Positions 24,553-31,312 of a DNA stretch of 34,828 nucleotides are shown here, piece by piece. The notes under the pieces were generated by a model. That model had not been told where the DNA came from. It made no database searches and worked only from the letters and a program-made list of their open reading frames with translations. How positions within the stretch are numbered: the stretch's first letter is position 1; each line of letters opens with the position of its first letter. The DNA lies in the IMG/VR virus record IMGVR_UViG_3300045777_000088, positions 1-34,828 of that record. One strand, given 5' to 3'. The translations under genes were made by a program, and so were the position numbers. The DNA comes from a virus.

Positions 24553-24861
24553 ATGACTGAACTGACCGAAGTGGAGCAATTGCGCAAGACCGTTGAGCGG
24601 CTTCAAAAGACGATGTGCCAAGCGCGGCACGGGATAGTGTGTTTGCGGGCCGAGAATCGCCGGTTGAAAGCCGCGCTTCTGGACTCGGACAAATGCCGCC
24701 GGGCGCTGACTTGGGTGCTGCGGGAGAATATCATCCTCACCGATGGGGTGTTTTTCAAGCGCACGACGATGCGGCCCGCGACTTTGCCGGAGGACATCAG
24801 CGGCGCTTTGGGGTTTGCAGCAAGGGAGGTGGATCTTGAAGCCGAGTTCGTCAAAGGCTAA
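24553..24861 (+). CDS. Small coiled-coil protein, unknown
   Basis: This 102-residue protein starts at an ATG with AAAGGA upstream. Residues 1-45 form a heptad-like helix (VEQLRKTVERLQKTM, then LRAENRRLKAALL), and the rest is mixed. It is the first rightward gene after the divergent promoter region and overlaps the following TTG-start gene by 26 bases. No enzyme motif is visible. Two Cys residues (C27, C34) within the helical part could matter for dimer contacts. It is probably an early gene of unknown role. Confidence 0.65.
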   Translation: MTELTEVEQLRKTVERLQKTMCQARHGIVCLRAENRRLKAALLDSDKCRRALTWVLRENIILTDGVFFKRTTMRPATLPEDISGALGFAAREVDLEAEFVKG

Positions 24862-25027
24862 ACCGGTTCAATTGGCGTTTTCCGTCGAGCGGCAAAGCCG
24901 GTGGCGCTGGTATGTCGTCTGGCCGTTGCAGCTGATGGTGCGGCGGGATGAGGACCGGATCAGCCGGTTCGGCCCGTTCCTCACCCGCTGGGGTGCGTCG
25001 CGGTGGGGCCGGAGGATATTCGAGTGA
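24836..25027 (+). CDS. Small Arg/Trp-rich protein, unknown
   Basis: This 63-residue protein starts at TTG 24836, chosen because AGGGAGGT lies six bases upstream; the frame opens earlier only inside the previous gene. The product is very rich in Arg and Trp (RQSRWRWYVVWPLQLMVRRDE, shortened here to RWRWYVVWPLQLM). A short hydrophobic core is flanked by basic residues, so it could sit at a membrane or bind nucleic acid. The stop overlaps the next start (GTGA). No family is recognised. Confidence 0.55.
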   Translation: MKPSSSKAKPVQLAFSVERQSRWRWYVVWPLQLMVRRDEDRISRFGPFLTRWGASRWGRRIFE

Positions 25028-25524
25028 GCGACGCCCCTATCGCATTTCAGGGCGAGATGATGCTCGCCGGCTGGCAGGAGTCCCATACCCAAGGGGTGCG
25101 CGTAACTTTCTGGTTGGCTGACGCGACAGCGCTGGACCCGTTTCGCAGCGCCACGGTGCGCAAAGGCAAAACCGCCGGCCAGCGTTACATGGCCGTGCTC
25201 GTGGAGGTGGGCGACGACGAAAAACCCGTGCGCCATCCTTCCAATGATGCTCACCTCCTTCTGACCGGCGATGATTTCCTCCGCTACGCCAAATCGATGG
25301 GCAGCGGCCGGGAAGCATGGGATCCGGCCCGGGCGCGCGAATGGGCCAAATACGTCATGGGCGTCAAGTCCCTCTCTGAGCTAGACTCAGACCCTGCCGC
25401 GCTTGCCCGTTACGAACAACTCGTTCGTCGTCCGTTTGCTCGGTGGAACGGCACCTTGGGAGATGATGATGCCTACGATGACGATAGAAACGGCGAAAGC
25501 CTGGATGCAGGCGAACCGGAGTGA
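25024..25524 (+). CDS. Conserved-type phage protein, unknown
   Basis: The protein has 166 residues. The GTG at 25024 is preferred because it overlaps the upstream stop (GTGA) and has GGAGG nine bases before it; a GTG at 25003 lacks such a site. The N-terminal half reads like a compact beta domain (FQGEMMLAGWQESHTQGVRV, FWLADATALDPF, GQRYMAVLVEVGDDEKPV). The second half is helical (DDFLRYAKSMGSGRE, RAREWAKYVMGV) and the tail is strongly acidic. I have seen similar proteins in other phages but cannot name the function. The acidic C-terminus is reminiscent of single-strand DNA-binding proteins, which is only a suggestion. Confidence 0.65.
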   Translation: MSDAPIAFQGEMMLAGWQESHTQGVRVTFWLADATALDPFRSATVRKGKTAGQRYMAVLVEVGDDEKPVRHPSNDAHLLLTGDDFLRYAKSMGSGREAWDPARAREWAKYVMGVKSLSELDSDPAALARYEQLVRRPFARWNGTLGDDDAYDDDRNGESLDAGEPE

Positions 25525-25744
25525 GTTCGAGCGCCTCGTCCACATCGGGTACCTGCCTGCCGTCAAAGCGCAGCGCGCGTGGTGGGCGGCCAAAGCTGCG
25601 CGTGACGCCGGCAACGGAGACTTCCCCCGCCTGCGCGATTACTGGCTCGAATGCCTCAACGATTTCGTGTCCCAAGAACTGAACATTGCGGGCCGCGCCG
25701 AGCTTCGCGGCAAGTTCGATTACAAGGCGAGCGACTACAAATGA
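25469..25744 (+). CDS. Small helical protein, unknown
   Basis: The protein has 91 residues. Three consecutive ATG codons (25463, 25466, 25469) follow GGGAG; the third has the best spacing and is used here. The product is helical and rich in Ala, Trp and Arg (IETAKAWMQANRSEFERLV, VKAQRAWWAAKAARDAG, LRDYWLECLNDFVSQEL). The start lies inside the acidic tail of the upstream gene in another frame, and the stop overlaps the next start (ATGA). No known motif or membrane segment is visible. Confidence 0.6.
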   Translation: MPTMTIETAKAWMQANRSEFERLVHIGYLPAVKAQRAWWAAKAARDAGNGDFPRLRDYWLECLNDFVSQELNIAGRAELRGKFDYKASDYK

Positions 25745-26151
25745 CGCGATTCACCGAGGCCGATTTGGCGAAGTTCCAAGCCAACAGCGGGCGCAAGATG
25801 CCGGCCAGCACGCCGTCCAAGAAAACCCCCAAGTACCGCAACAAGCCCGTCACCGTCGACGGCATCCGCTTTGACAGCAAGCTCGAAGCGAACCGTTTCA
25901 ACGAACTGTGCATGCTCAAGGCCAGCGGCCACATCGAATGGTTCCTGCGCCAAGTGCCGATCGACTGCGGCGGCGGGGTGATCTACCGGGCCGATTTCAT
26001 GATCAAATGGCGCACGACCATGCTGATGCCGGCGAATGTGACGTTTGAGGACACTACGGGCGTCATGACCCAAGCCAAGACCAACAAGATCAAACAGGTC
26101 AAGGCGCTGCATGGGATAGACGTGATCATCGTCAAGGCGCCGTCGAAGTAG
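25741..26151 (+). CDS. DUF1064 nuclease-fold protein with altered active-site motif
   Basis: The protein has 136 residues and starts at an ATG that overlaps the previous stop. The segment KYRNKPVTVDGIRFDSKLEA (residues 31-50) is the hallmark of DUF1064, a phage family with a PD-(D/E)XK nuclease fold. The acidic residue of SKLEA (E49) and the Asp of YRADF (D85) are present. The expected (I/E)DVKG motif reads FEDTTG (102-107), so the usual catalytic Lys is Thr. A Lys-rich stretch follows (QAKTNKIKQVKALHGI) and might replace it. The family is thought to act on branched or single-stranded DNA, but this copy may be inactive or may use a shifted Lys. Confidence 0.8.
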   Translation: MTRFTEADLAKFQANSGRKMPASTPSKKTPKYRNKPVTVDGIRFDSKLEANRFNELCMLKASGHIEWFLRQVPIDCGGGVIYRADFMIKWRTTMLMPANVTFEDTTGVMTQAKTNKIKQVKALHGIDVIIVKAPSK

Positions 26152-26169
26152 CCGCGTTACTGTCCCGGC

Positions 26170-26427
26170 ATGGCGCTCGTCCTCGATACCCTGATCATTC
26201 ACGAATTGGAGTTTTACATCCCGTCGCAAGTTATCCAGGAGCGGCATGCGGAGTGGATCCGCACCGTGTTGACGGTCCCCTCGAGGGCGCACCACATCAG
26301 GGGCCTGTGCCGATTTGGCGGCATGGAGTTGCGGGATTACGATTCGGCAATGGTGTTGATCGACGGAAAGGGCGGGTGGCGCGTGCAGATTCACAGCAAG
26401 CAGTGGATGTTGAGGCAACCGAAATGA
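26170..26427 (+). CDS. Small protein before small terminase, unknown
   Basis: This 85-residue protein starts at ATG 26170 with no clear ribosome site, so the start is uncertain. It is a mixed helix/strand protein (LVLDTLIIHELEFYI, HAEWIRTVLTVP, MELRDYDSAMVLID). Its last codon overlaps the start of the small-terminase gene (ATGA), so it is translated in the packaging operon. No motif or membrane helix is evident and I recognise no family. Confidence 0.55.
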   Translation: MALVLDTLIIHELEFYIPSQVIQERHAEWIRTVLTVPSRAHHIRGLCRFGGMELRDYDSAMVLIDGKGGWRVQIHSKQWMLRQPK

Positions 26428-27074
26428 AGCCCCACGCCGCTTCGAAAACCCGCCGCGCCGTTTCGAAGTCCCTGAAAAGCGTGGCGCCCGCCGAGCCCAT
26501 GCGCGAGCGCGACGTCCTGTTCTGCAAAGCCTATGTGAAGTCCGGCGACCACAACAAGGCATGGGTCGAGGCGGGATTTACGAAGCTGAGCAATTCCAGC
26601 TTCTACGCCTTGCGCAAGGTGCAGAAGTTTCGTGGGTACATCGACCGGCTTTCCGCGAAGGTCGAGGTGCATGTCGCCAAGAAGATCAGCTACGAGCGCA
26701 CCGACATCCTGGCCGGCATCGCGGCGATCGGGTACTGCAACGCCCTGGACTACGTGAAGGTGGTCGACGGCCAGCTGGCGCTCAAGCCCATGACCGAGTT
26801 GACGCGCGAGCAGGCCGCGGCGATCGACAGCCTCTCCTACGACGGCACGACGGTCACCTACACCCTGCCGCGGGCCAAGACGCGCCTGTCGGCCCTGACG
26901 ACCTTGGGCGAGCAGGCGGCGAACTTCAAGAAACCGGCGGCGACCCACAACCACCTCCACGTCGATGTGCCGCTTGAGAAACTGCGCGAGCTCAAGGCGC
27001 AGTTTGCCGCGGCCTTGGGTCCGCAGGTCACGCGCGAAATTTTGGGGTTCACCGAGGAAGAACAGCAGCAATGA
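26424..27074 (+). CDS. terS: Terminase small subunit
   Basis: The protein has 216 residues, starting at an ATG that overlaps the previous stop. After a basic N-terminal tail, residues ~27-75 carry a helix-turn-helix-like region (RERDVLFCKAYVKSGDHNKA, then WVEAGF and a helix) typical of small-terminase DNA-binding domains. The middle is beta/helix-rich (LDYVKVVDGQLALKPMTEL, ITYT-like strands), and the C-terminus is helical (LEKLRELKAQFAAAL). TerS recognises the packaging site and loads the large subunit. The large subunit is about 1.6 kb downstream, with several small genes in between, which is a wider gap than usual. The call rests on sequence character together with the nearby large terminase. 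Confidence 0.8.
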   Translation: MKPHAASKTRRAVSKSLKSVAPAEPMRERDVLFCKAYVKSGDHNKAWVEAGFTKLSNSSFYALRKVQKFRGYIDRLSAKVEVHVAKKISYERTDILAGIAAIGYCNALDYVKVVDGQLALKPMTELTREQAAAIDSLSYDGTTVTYTLPRAKTRLSALTTLGEQAANFKKPAATHNHLHVDVPLEKLRELKAQFAAALGPQVTREILGFTEEEQQQ

Positions 27075-27580
27075 TGGAATTGCGGCCGGTGACGTTCCGC
27101 CAAGCGTGCGCGTTCGTTGCGGCGCTGCACCGGCACAACAAACCGCCTCGAGGCCACAAATTCAGCGTGGGGCTGTACCAAGAAGGGGTAATGGTTGGGG
27201 TCGGCATGGCCGGCCGGCCCGTCGCGCGCCATTTCGACGACGGTTTGACCCTCGAAGTAAATCGAACCTGCACCGATGGCACGGCGAACGCCAACAGCAT
27301 GATCTACGGATCGTTGTGGCGCGCGGCCAAGGCCATGGGGTACCGGCGGATGATCACTTACACCCAGGCCGACGAGAGCGGTGCCAGCCTGCGGGCCGCG
27401 GGATTCATCCGCGTGCGCGAGATTGCGCCTCGCGCCGGCTGGGCGGCATCCAGCGTGAAGTTGCGCGACATGCGCGATCCGGTCGGCAACGGCGGCGTGG
27501 CGCGCGTGCTGTGGGAGATAGGTGTAGTCAAACGACTACACGTTGCCGGGGTTTGTGTCAACACCGAAAAGGCGTCATAA
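27071..27580 (+). CDS. XF1762-family (GNAT-like) protein
   Basis: The protein has 169 residues and starts at ATG 27071, overlapping the small-terminase stop; a second ATG follows at once. The pattern matches the XF1762 phage family: ACAFVAALHRHNKPPRGHKF, GVGMAGRPVARHFDDG, LEVNRTCTDGTANANSMIYG, then YTQADESGASLRAAGF. This family has an acetyltransferase-like fold and occurs widely in phages and prophages, with its substrate unknown to me. After RVLWEI, where I would expect the protein to end, there is an added ~19-residue tail encoded across a perfect 8-bp inverted repeat (27522-27541). This suggests a shifted or extended C-terminus. Confidence 0.8.
   Translation: MMELRPVTFRQACAFVAALHRHNKPPRGHKFSVGLYQEGVMVGVGMAGRPVARHFDDGLTLEVNRTCTDGTANANSMIYGSLWRAAKAMGYRRMITYTQADESGASLRAAGFIRVREIAPRAGWAASSVKLRDMRDPVGNGGVARVLWEIGVVKRLHVAGVCVNTEKAS
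27522..27541. repeat. Perfect 8-bp inverted repeat with 4-base loop
   Basis: GTGTAGTC is followed by AAAC and then GACTACAC, a perfect hairpin near the end of the XF1762-like gene and 12 bases before a likely promoter. It may be an operator, a transcript hairpin, or part of a small insertion that extended the gene. Confidence 0.7.
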
Positions 27581-27581
27581 T
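27553..27581 (+). promoter_or_regulatory. Possible sigma70 promoter for downstream small genes
   Basis: TTGTGT (27553-27558), a 17-base spacer and CATAAT (27576-27581) form a plausible promoter inside the end of the XF1762-like gene. Transcription would begin near 27588, which favours the GTG at 27613 over the TTG at 27583 as start of the next gene. The -35 box is weak. Confidence 0.4.
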
Positions 27582-27612
27582 CTTGCCAGTTTCAACCAAG
27601 TCGGAGACTCAG

Positions 27613-27819
27613 GTGCGTGCCTGTTTGATCGTTCGCGACGCCAACGGTGAGTTGCTGGAACCCCAGCCGACCGCGCCCATCCCGGTGGACCCGGAGAGCG
27701 TGGTGGCCGAGGTGAAGCGCCTGCGCCGGCAGTTCGGACCCAAGATCACGATTGAGTCGGACCAGATCCTGGCGGCCCGGCAGCACATGCGGGAGTGTGA
27801 ACAGCGCCTCAGCGCGTGA
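27613..27819 (+). CDS. Small protein, unknown
   Basis: This 68-residue protein starts at GTG 27613 with GGAG six bases upstream. An in-frame TTG at 27583 would add ten residues but has a poorer site and would lie before the predicted transcript start. The product begins with a strand (RACLIVRDANGELL), has a Pro-rich turn (EPQPTAPIPVDPE) and ends in helices (VVAEVKRLRRQFG, ILAARQHMRECEQR). The fold looks compact, but I recognise no family. Confidence 0.6.
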   Translation: MRACLIVRDANGELLEPQPTAPIPVDPESVVAEVKRLRRQFGPKITIESDQILAARQHMRECEQRLSA

Positions 27820-27864
27820 TAGAGTTTGTCCCCTACGCTCAAATCCCCACGTAGGAGGACGCCG

Positions 27865-28104
27865 ATGGCCGCTCGAGGAATCCGTGATACCCGCATGGGA
27901 CACCCCGGCATCCAGCCGTCCCGCGGCCCGCACCTGGGCCGCCCGGTCATGACCCACCAGCCGATGATCCGTCCTGCATCGCCGCCCGGCTTGCCCTCCG
28001 GGATGCCGCCCGGCCTCCAAGGGCCTCAACCGGTCAATCCGGCCGGCCCCGTGGGGATTCAGCCGTCCGCCCCGCCCATGATGGCTCCGAAGATGAGGGT
28101 CTGA
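27865..28104 (+). CDS. Pro/Gly-rich small protein, unknown
   Basis: This 79-residue protein starts at ATG 27865 with a strong TAGGAGG site upstream. The sequence is low-complexity, rich in Pro, Gly, Met and His (IRDTRMGHPGIQPSRGPHLG, then repeated PPGLP and PQPVNPAG). It is probably disordered. Such proteins near terminases may be virion-associated, but nothing specific can be said. The next gene starts one base after its stop. Confidence 0.55.
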   Translation: MAARGIRDTRMGHPGIQPSRGPHLGRPVMTHQPMIRPASPPGLPSGMPPGLQGPQPVNPAGPVGIQPSAPPMMAPKMRV

Positions 28105-28105
28105 C

Positions 28106-28426
28106 GTGCCCAATCCCTCGATGCGCGATGCCCGCGCCAAGCTTGCCCCGAACCCGGTGTTCACGACCGACGCGAACGGCAACCGGTCGGGCGATCGGCC
28201 CCACGTCGGGCCCGCCTCCCCGGATGTCGTCCACGCCGCGCTGCAGGCTCAGGACGCGCTCGCCAAGTCGCCCCGGCCGACCTCCCAGTCACAGATCGGG
28301 GACGTGCCGGCCAGCCCTTCAGCGCCCGACTCGGCCACCCGCGACCTGACCGTGCAGACCGCCGCATCGCGCCTGCGCAACCGCGGGATGCAGATCGACA
28401 AGCAAATCGACGACGCGGGCGGGTGA
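28106..28426 (+). CDS. Small hydrophilic protein, unknown
   Basis: This 106-residue protein starts at GTG 28106 with GAGGGT upstream, one base after the previous stop. The sequence is rich in Ala, Pro, Ser and Asp (AKLAPNPVFTTDANGNRSGD, DVVHAALQAQDALAKSP) and ends in a short charged helix (RLRNRGMQIDKQIDDAGG). No motif is visible. Its stop overlaps the start of the XRE-type gene (GTGA), so the two are translated together. Confidence 0.55.
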   Translation: MPNPSMRDARAKLAPNPVFTTDANGNRSGDRPHVGPASPDVVHAALQAQDALAKSPRPTSQSQIGDVPASPSAPDSATRDLTVQTAASRLRNRGMQIDKQIDDAGG

Positions 28427-28656
28427 CGAAGAACCAGTCGGAGCAGGTTGACCAAGTCAAACTGATTCTGATCGAAGGGATCGCAGGGAAAATCCGGGCC
28501 AAGTACGATTTCCAGCGGGACGCCGCTGCGGGTTTGAAATTGCACGAGGGCGTCATATCGCGCCTCTGCAATGGCAATTACGATCGGTTCAGCCTGGCGT
28601 TTCTGATCACGCTCGCGTCCCAGCTGGGGTGCTCGGTCAAAATCCAGGTCACCTGA
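28423..28656 (+). CDS. XRE-family helix-turn-helix regulator
   Basis: The protein has 77 residues and starts at a GTG that overlaps the previous stop. The central part (QRDAAAGLKLHEGVISRLCN) is a helix-turn-helix in which AAAGLKL and GVISRLCNG supply the two helices. The following NYDRFSLAFLITLASQLGC is the dimer-side helix seen in small XRE proteins of the COG5606/HigA2 kind. It should bind an operator as a dimer. Its place directly before the large terminase suggests control of the packaging or late genes; no toxin gene is found beside it. Confidence 0.8.
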   Translation: MTKNQSEQVDQVKLILIEGIAGKIRAKYDFQRDAAAGLKLHEGVISRLCNGNYDRFSLAFLITLASQLGCSVKIQVT

Positions 28657-28696
28657 TTCCGCCCCTTGCCGGGGTGCCACGTCGAGAACGTGAGAG

Positions 28697-31312
28697 ATGA
28701 TGTTTGACCAACAGGCCCGCGACGCCTTGGAGCGCGGTGACCCGAACGACCTTCGCAAAATGCTCACCTACATCGGCGCGCTTGAGATGCGCACCGATTT
28801 TGTTTCCTTCTGCAAAGCCGCATGGATTCAGGTCGCGCCGCAGAAGCTCGTCTGGGGTTGGCACCTCGACGCGCTGTGTTTGCCGGCCGAAACCACCATC
28901 ACTACCGAATCAGGACCCATGTCGATTGGCGACATGGTCGAATCCGGTTGGCAAGGAAATGTTGCCAGCTATTGTCATGTTACGGCCCGGACGGAATGGA
29001 AACCCGTCAAAATGCTGATGAAGAACCCGCCTCAACCGTTGTACCGAGTGACTTTTTCGAATGGCACGGTTCTTGAGCTGACTGGCAATCATCCGATATT
29101 TGTCGAAGGGCAGGGGTATGTCCGCGCGGATTTACTTGAAGAAGGTCAGACCGTCTTTGGTTTGCGAGCAGTGCGGCGTGACCTACGTGCAAACCCGAAC
29201 GCGGCCAAGCAGATTTTGCAGCCGTGCGTGTTTTGGTCTATCCAAAGTGAAGCCGGAAACGGTGAAATGCCCGACTTGCGGCGGCAAAAAAACGTGGGGC
29301 GGCAAGGGATGTCGCAAATGCGCTGGAATTCGATCAAAGAAAGGATCGGACATTCCCTGCAAACATTGCGGCAAGCCGGTCTACATTACGCCAGGTCAGT
29401 TGGCAGTCGCGCCGCGCACTCATGGAGTGTTCTGCAATCGAGATTGTTACGCGGCCTATCTCGTCGGCTCCAACAATCACAATTATCTTGGTGGCTACAA
29501 CGCCGCGACCTACAAACGTGGATTCCGGTCGCAGTGCAAGAAGGTTTTGAAGCGGGAGAACTACCGCTGCTTTTTGTGTCAGGTGGATGGGAAATTGGAC
29601 GTCCATCACATCGATCGCGACGAGAGCAATCACGACCTCTGGAACCTCGTCGCGCTGTGCAGGCCTTGCCATTCCAAACAGCATCACAAACCGGTGGCAG
29701 AGATGACTCGATTGGGAGAGTTACTGTCGTCTCGATTGAGAAATCATTACGGGTATGTCCAGCCCTTTACAACATTGAAGTTGCCGACAACAACAATTAC
29801 TTCGCAAACGGAATTCTGGTCCACAATTGCGAACACCTCGTCTACATGACGCAAGGCGAAATCAGATTTTTGATGGTCTCACTTCCGCCTCGTCATACAA
29901 AAAGTTTAATCTCCAGCGTTTTGTGGCCGGCGTGGGACTGGTTGCATCGGCCGACGACCCAGTTCCTATCCGCGTCGGTCGACGACCGCCTTGCGCTTGA
30001 TTTCTCCCGCCTGTCCCGGCGCGTGATTGAGTCTCCCTGGTATCAAACCCTGTTCGCGCCCGACTGGCACCTGATGCCGGACGAGAATGCCGGCCGCCAA
30101 TACCGCAATTCCAAAGGCGGATCCCGAAACTCGACGTCGGTCCAAGGGCGCGTCACCGGCTCCGGCGGCGACTGTCAAATCGGCGATGACTTTCACTCGG
30201 CCAAGAAGATCGAATCGGACGCCACCCGCCAAGCATCCTTGGCTTGGCACGACAACGAGTGGCGATCGCGCCTCAATTCCCCGATGACCGCTCAGAAGCT
30301 CTACATAGGCCAGCGCACGCACGACAGCGACATCTACGGCCACGTGCTCGCGCAGGAAGCGAAGCGCTGGGTGTACCTCTGCCTGCCTTTGGAGTTCGAC
30401 CCCTCGCGCCGCTGCATCACCTACCCCAACAAGGGATTCGGCGTCGAGCCTGGGGCGAAGCCCATCTTCAAAGACCCGCGCAAGGAGGAAGGGGAGATTC
30501 TGGACCCCAACCGGTTCGACGCGGCGACGGCGAAGATCGAAAAGGAAATCATGTCGGCTCGAGCGTGGGCCGCGCAGTACCAGCAGCAGCCCGAGGGCCA
30601 GGGCGGCTTGATCCTAAAGCGCGCGTGGTGGCGTGAGTGGTGCTGGCCGGAAAACAGCCCGAACGCCGGCAAAGAGCGGCCGATGCCGGAGTTCTTTGAG
30701 GTGATTCAGGTCTACGACACCGCGTTCGAGGAAGATGAGGAAGCGGACTTTTCGGCCCGCACGACATGGGGGATTTTCAACTACACCGACATCCGCTACG
30801 ACGAAAACGGGAAAGTCACGCACCGCACGCAGCGGGTGTGCGCCATGCTCTTGGATGCGATGGAGGAACGGTTGTCCTACCCGGACCTTCGCGCCGAGGC
30901 GATCCAGTCGAACATCGACTTCGCGCCCGACGTGATCCTGATCGAGAAGAAGGCCTCCGGGCATAGCCTTCTGCAAGAGCTCCGCAAGAAGAAGCTACCC
31001 GTCAAAGCCGTGGGGCTCGCCGGCTCGAACGGTCGCAACCGCGGCCAGGGCGATTTGATCGCGCGCGCGCACGAGGCGTCGCTGATGCTGGAGAAGGGCG
31101 CGATTTGGTACTGCCCGCGCAGCTGGGCGTTCAAAGTCATCGACCAGGCATCGAAGTTCCCGAACGGCGACCATGACGACATTGTGAGTACCCTCACGAT
31201 GGCTTGGCAGTACATGCGGCGGCACATGGATTTGACCTTGGGGGACGAGGAAAACGACGAGGAAATCAACCCCTTTGCCTGGCACAAGCGCTCGCAGAAG
31301 CGCTACGCCTGA
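28697..31312 (+). CDS. terL: Terminase large subunit precursor interrupted by an intein
   Basis: The precursor has 871 residues. Residues 1-60 are N-extein (ending WGWHLDAL), 61-377 are an intein, and 378-871 are C-extein (starting CEHLVYMTQGEIRF). After splicing the enzyme has 554 residues, a normal size. The ATPase part has PPRHTKS (397-403), where the second position before Lys is usually Gly, and a Walker-B-like CQIGDDFHSA. The nuclease part has IQVYDTAFEEDEEADFSA, DVILIEKKASG and GDHDDIVSTLTMAW, supplying the acidic metal ligands. TerL pumps DNA into the prohead and cuts the concatemer. The intein sits before the Walker A region at a conserved HLDA-CEHL site. The gene ends in a 10-base convergent overlap with a minus-strand gene. 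Confidence 0.93.
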   Translation: MMFDQQARDALERGDPNDLRKMLTYIGALEMRTDFVSFCKAAWIQVAPQKLVWGWHLDALCLPAETTITTESGPMSIGDMVESGWQGNVASYCHVTARTEWKPVKMLMKNPPQPLYRVTFSNGTVLELTGNHPIFVEGQGYVRADLLEEGQTVFGLRAVRRDLRANPNAAKQILQPCVFWSIQSEAGNGEMPDLRRQKNVGRQGMSQMRWNSIKERIGHSLQTLRQAGLHYARSVGSRAAHSWSVLQSRLLRGLSRRLQQSQLSWWLQRRDLQTWIPVAVQEGFEAGELPLLFVSGGWEIGRPSHRSRREQSRPLEPRRAVQALPFQTASQTGGRDDSIGRVTVVSIEKSLRVCPALYNIEVADNNNYFANGILVHNCEHLVYMTQGEIRFLMVSLPPRHTKSLISSVLWPAWDWLHRPTTQFLSASVDDRLALDFSRLSRRVIESPWYQTLFAPDWHLMPDENAGRQYRNSKGGSRNSTSVQGRVTGSGGDCQIGDDFHSAKKIESDATRQASLAWHDNEWRSRLNSPMTAQKLYIGQRTHDSDIYGHVLAQEAKRWVYLCLPLEFDPSRRCITYPNKGFGVEPGAKPIFKDPRKEEGEILDPNRFDAATAKIEKEIMSARAWAAQYQQQPEGQGGLILKRAWWREWCWPENSPNAGKERPMPEFFEVIQVYDTAFEEDEEADFSARTTWGIFNYTDIRYDENGKVTHRTQRVCAMLLDAMEERLSYPDLRAEAIQSNIDFAPDVILIEKKASGHSLLQELRKKKLPVKAVGLAGSNGRNRGQGDLIARAHEASLMLEKGAIWYCPRSWAFKVIDQASKFPNGDHDDIVSTLTMAWQYMRRHMDLTLGDEENDEEINPFAWHKRSQKRYA
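28877..29827 (+). other. Intein within terminase large subunit
   Basis: The intein covers 317 residues. Block A starts CLPAETTI with the nucleophile Cys. Block B is LTGNHPIF with the conserved Thr (precursor T129) and His (H132). Blocks F and G read YNIEVADNNNYFANGILVHN, ending in His-Asn, and the next extein residue is Cys. All standard splicing residues are therefore present and splicing should work. Between block B and block F, the intein frame gives an Arg/Ser/Gln-rich peptide with no recognisable domain. The endonuclease that would normally be there is encoded by the same DNA in the +1 frame (29118-29849). Confidence 0.93.
29118..29849 (+). CDS. HNH homing endonuclease nested out of frame in the intein
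   Basis: The protein has 243 residues in the +1 frame relative to terminase and intein. The ATG at 29118 has CAGGGG just upstream, and a TTG start at 29100 is also possible. Three Cys-pair zinc motifs come first: CEQC with CSRAC, CPTC with CRKC, and CKHC with CNRDC. The HNH core is YRCFLC, then LDVHHIDRDESNHDLWNLV and CRPCHSKQH, with His163-His164, Asn176 and His185. The homing role (cutting intein-less terminase genes to spread the intein) is inferred. The last ~45 codons overlap intein blocks F/G, and the stop lies 22 bases into the C-extein. Fewer codons end in G or C than in neighbouring genes (about 59 of 100 counted), which hints at foreign origin. Confidence 0.85.
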   Translation: MSARIYLKKVRPSLVCEQCGVTYVQTRTRPSRFCSRACFGLSKVKPETVKCPTCGGKKTWGGKGCRKCAGIRSKKGSDIPCKHCGKPVYITPGQLAVAPRTHGVFCNRDCYAAYLVGSNNHNYLGGYNAATYKRGFRSQCKKVLKRENYRCFLCQVDGKLDVHHIDRDESNHDLWNLVALCRPCHSKQHHKPVAEMTRLGELLSSRLRNHYGYVQPFTTLKLPTTTITSQTEFWSTIANTSST

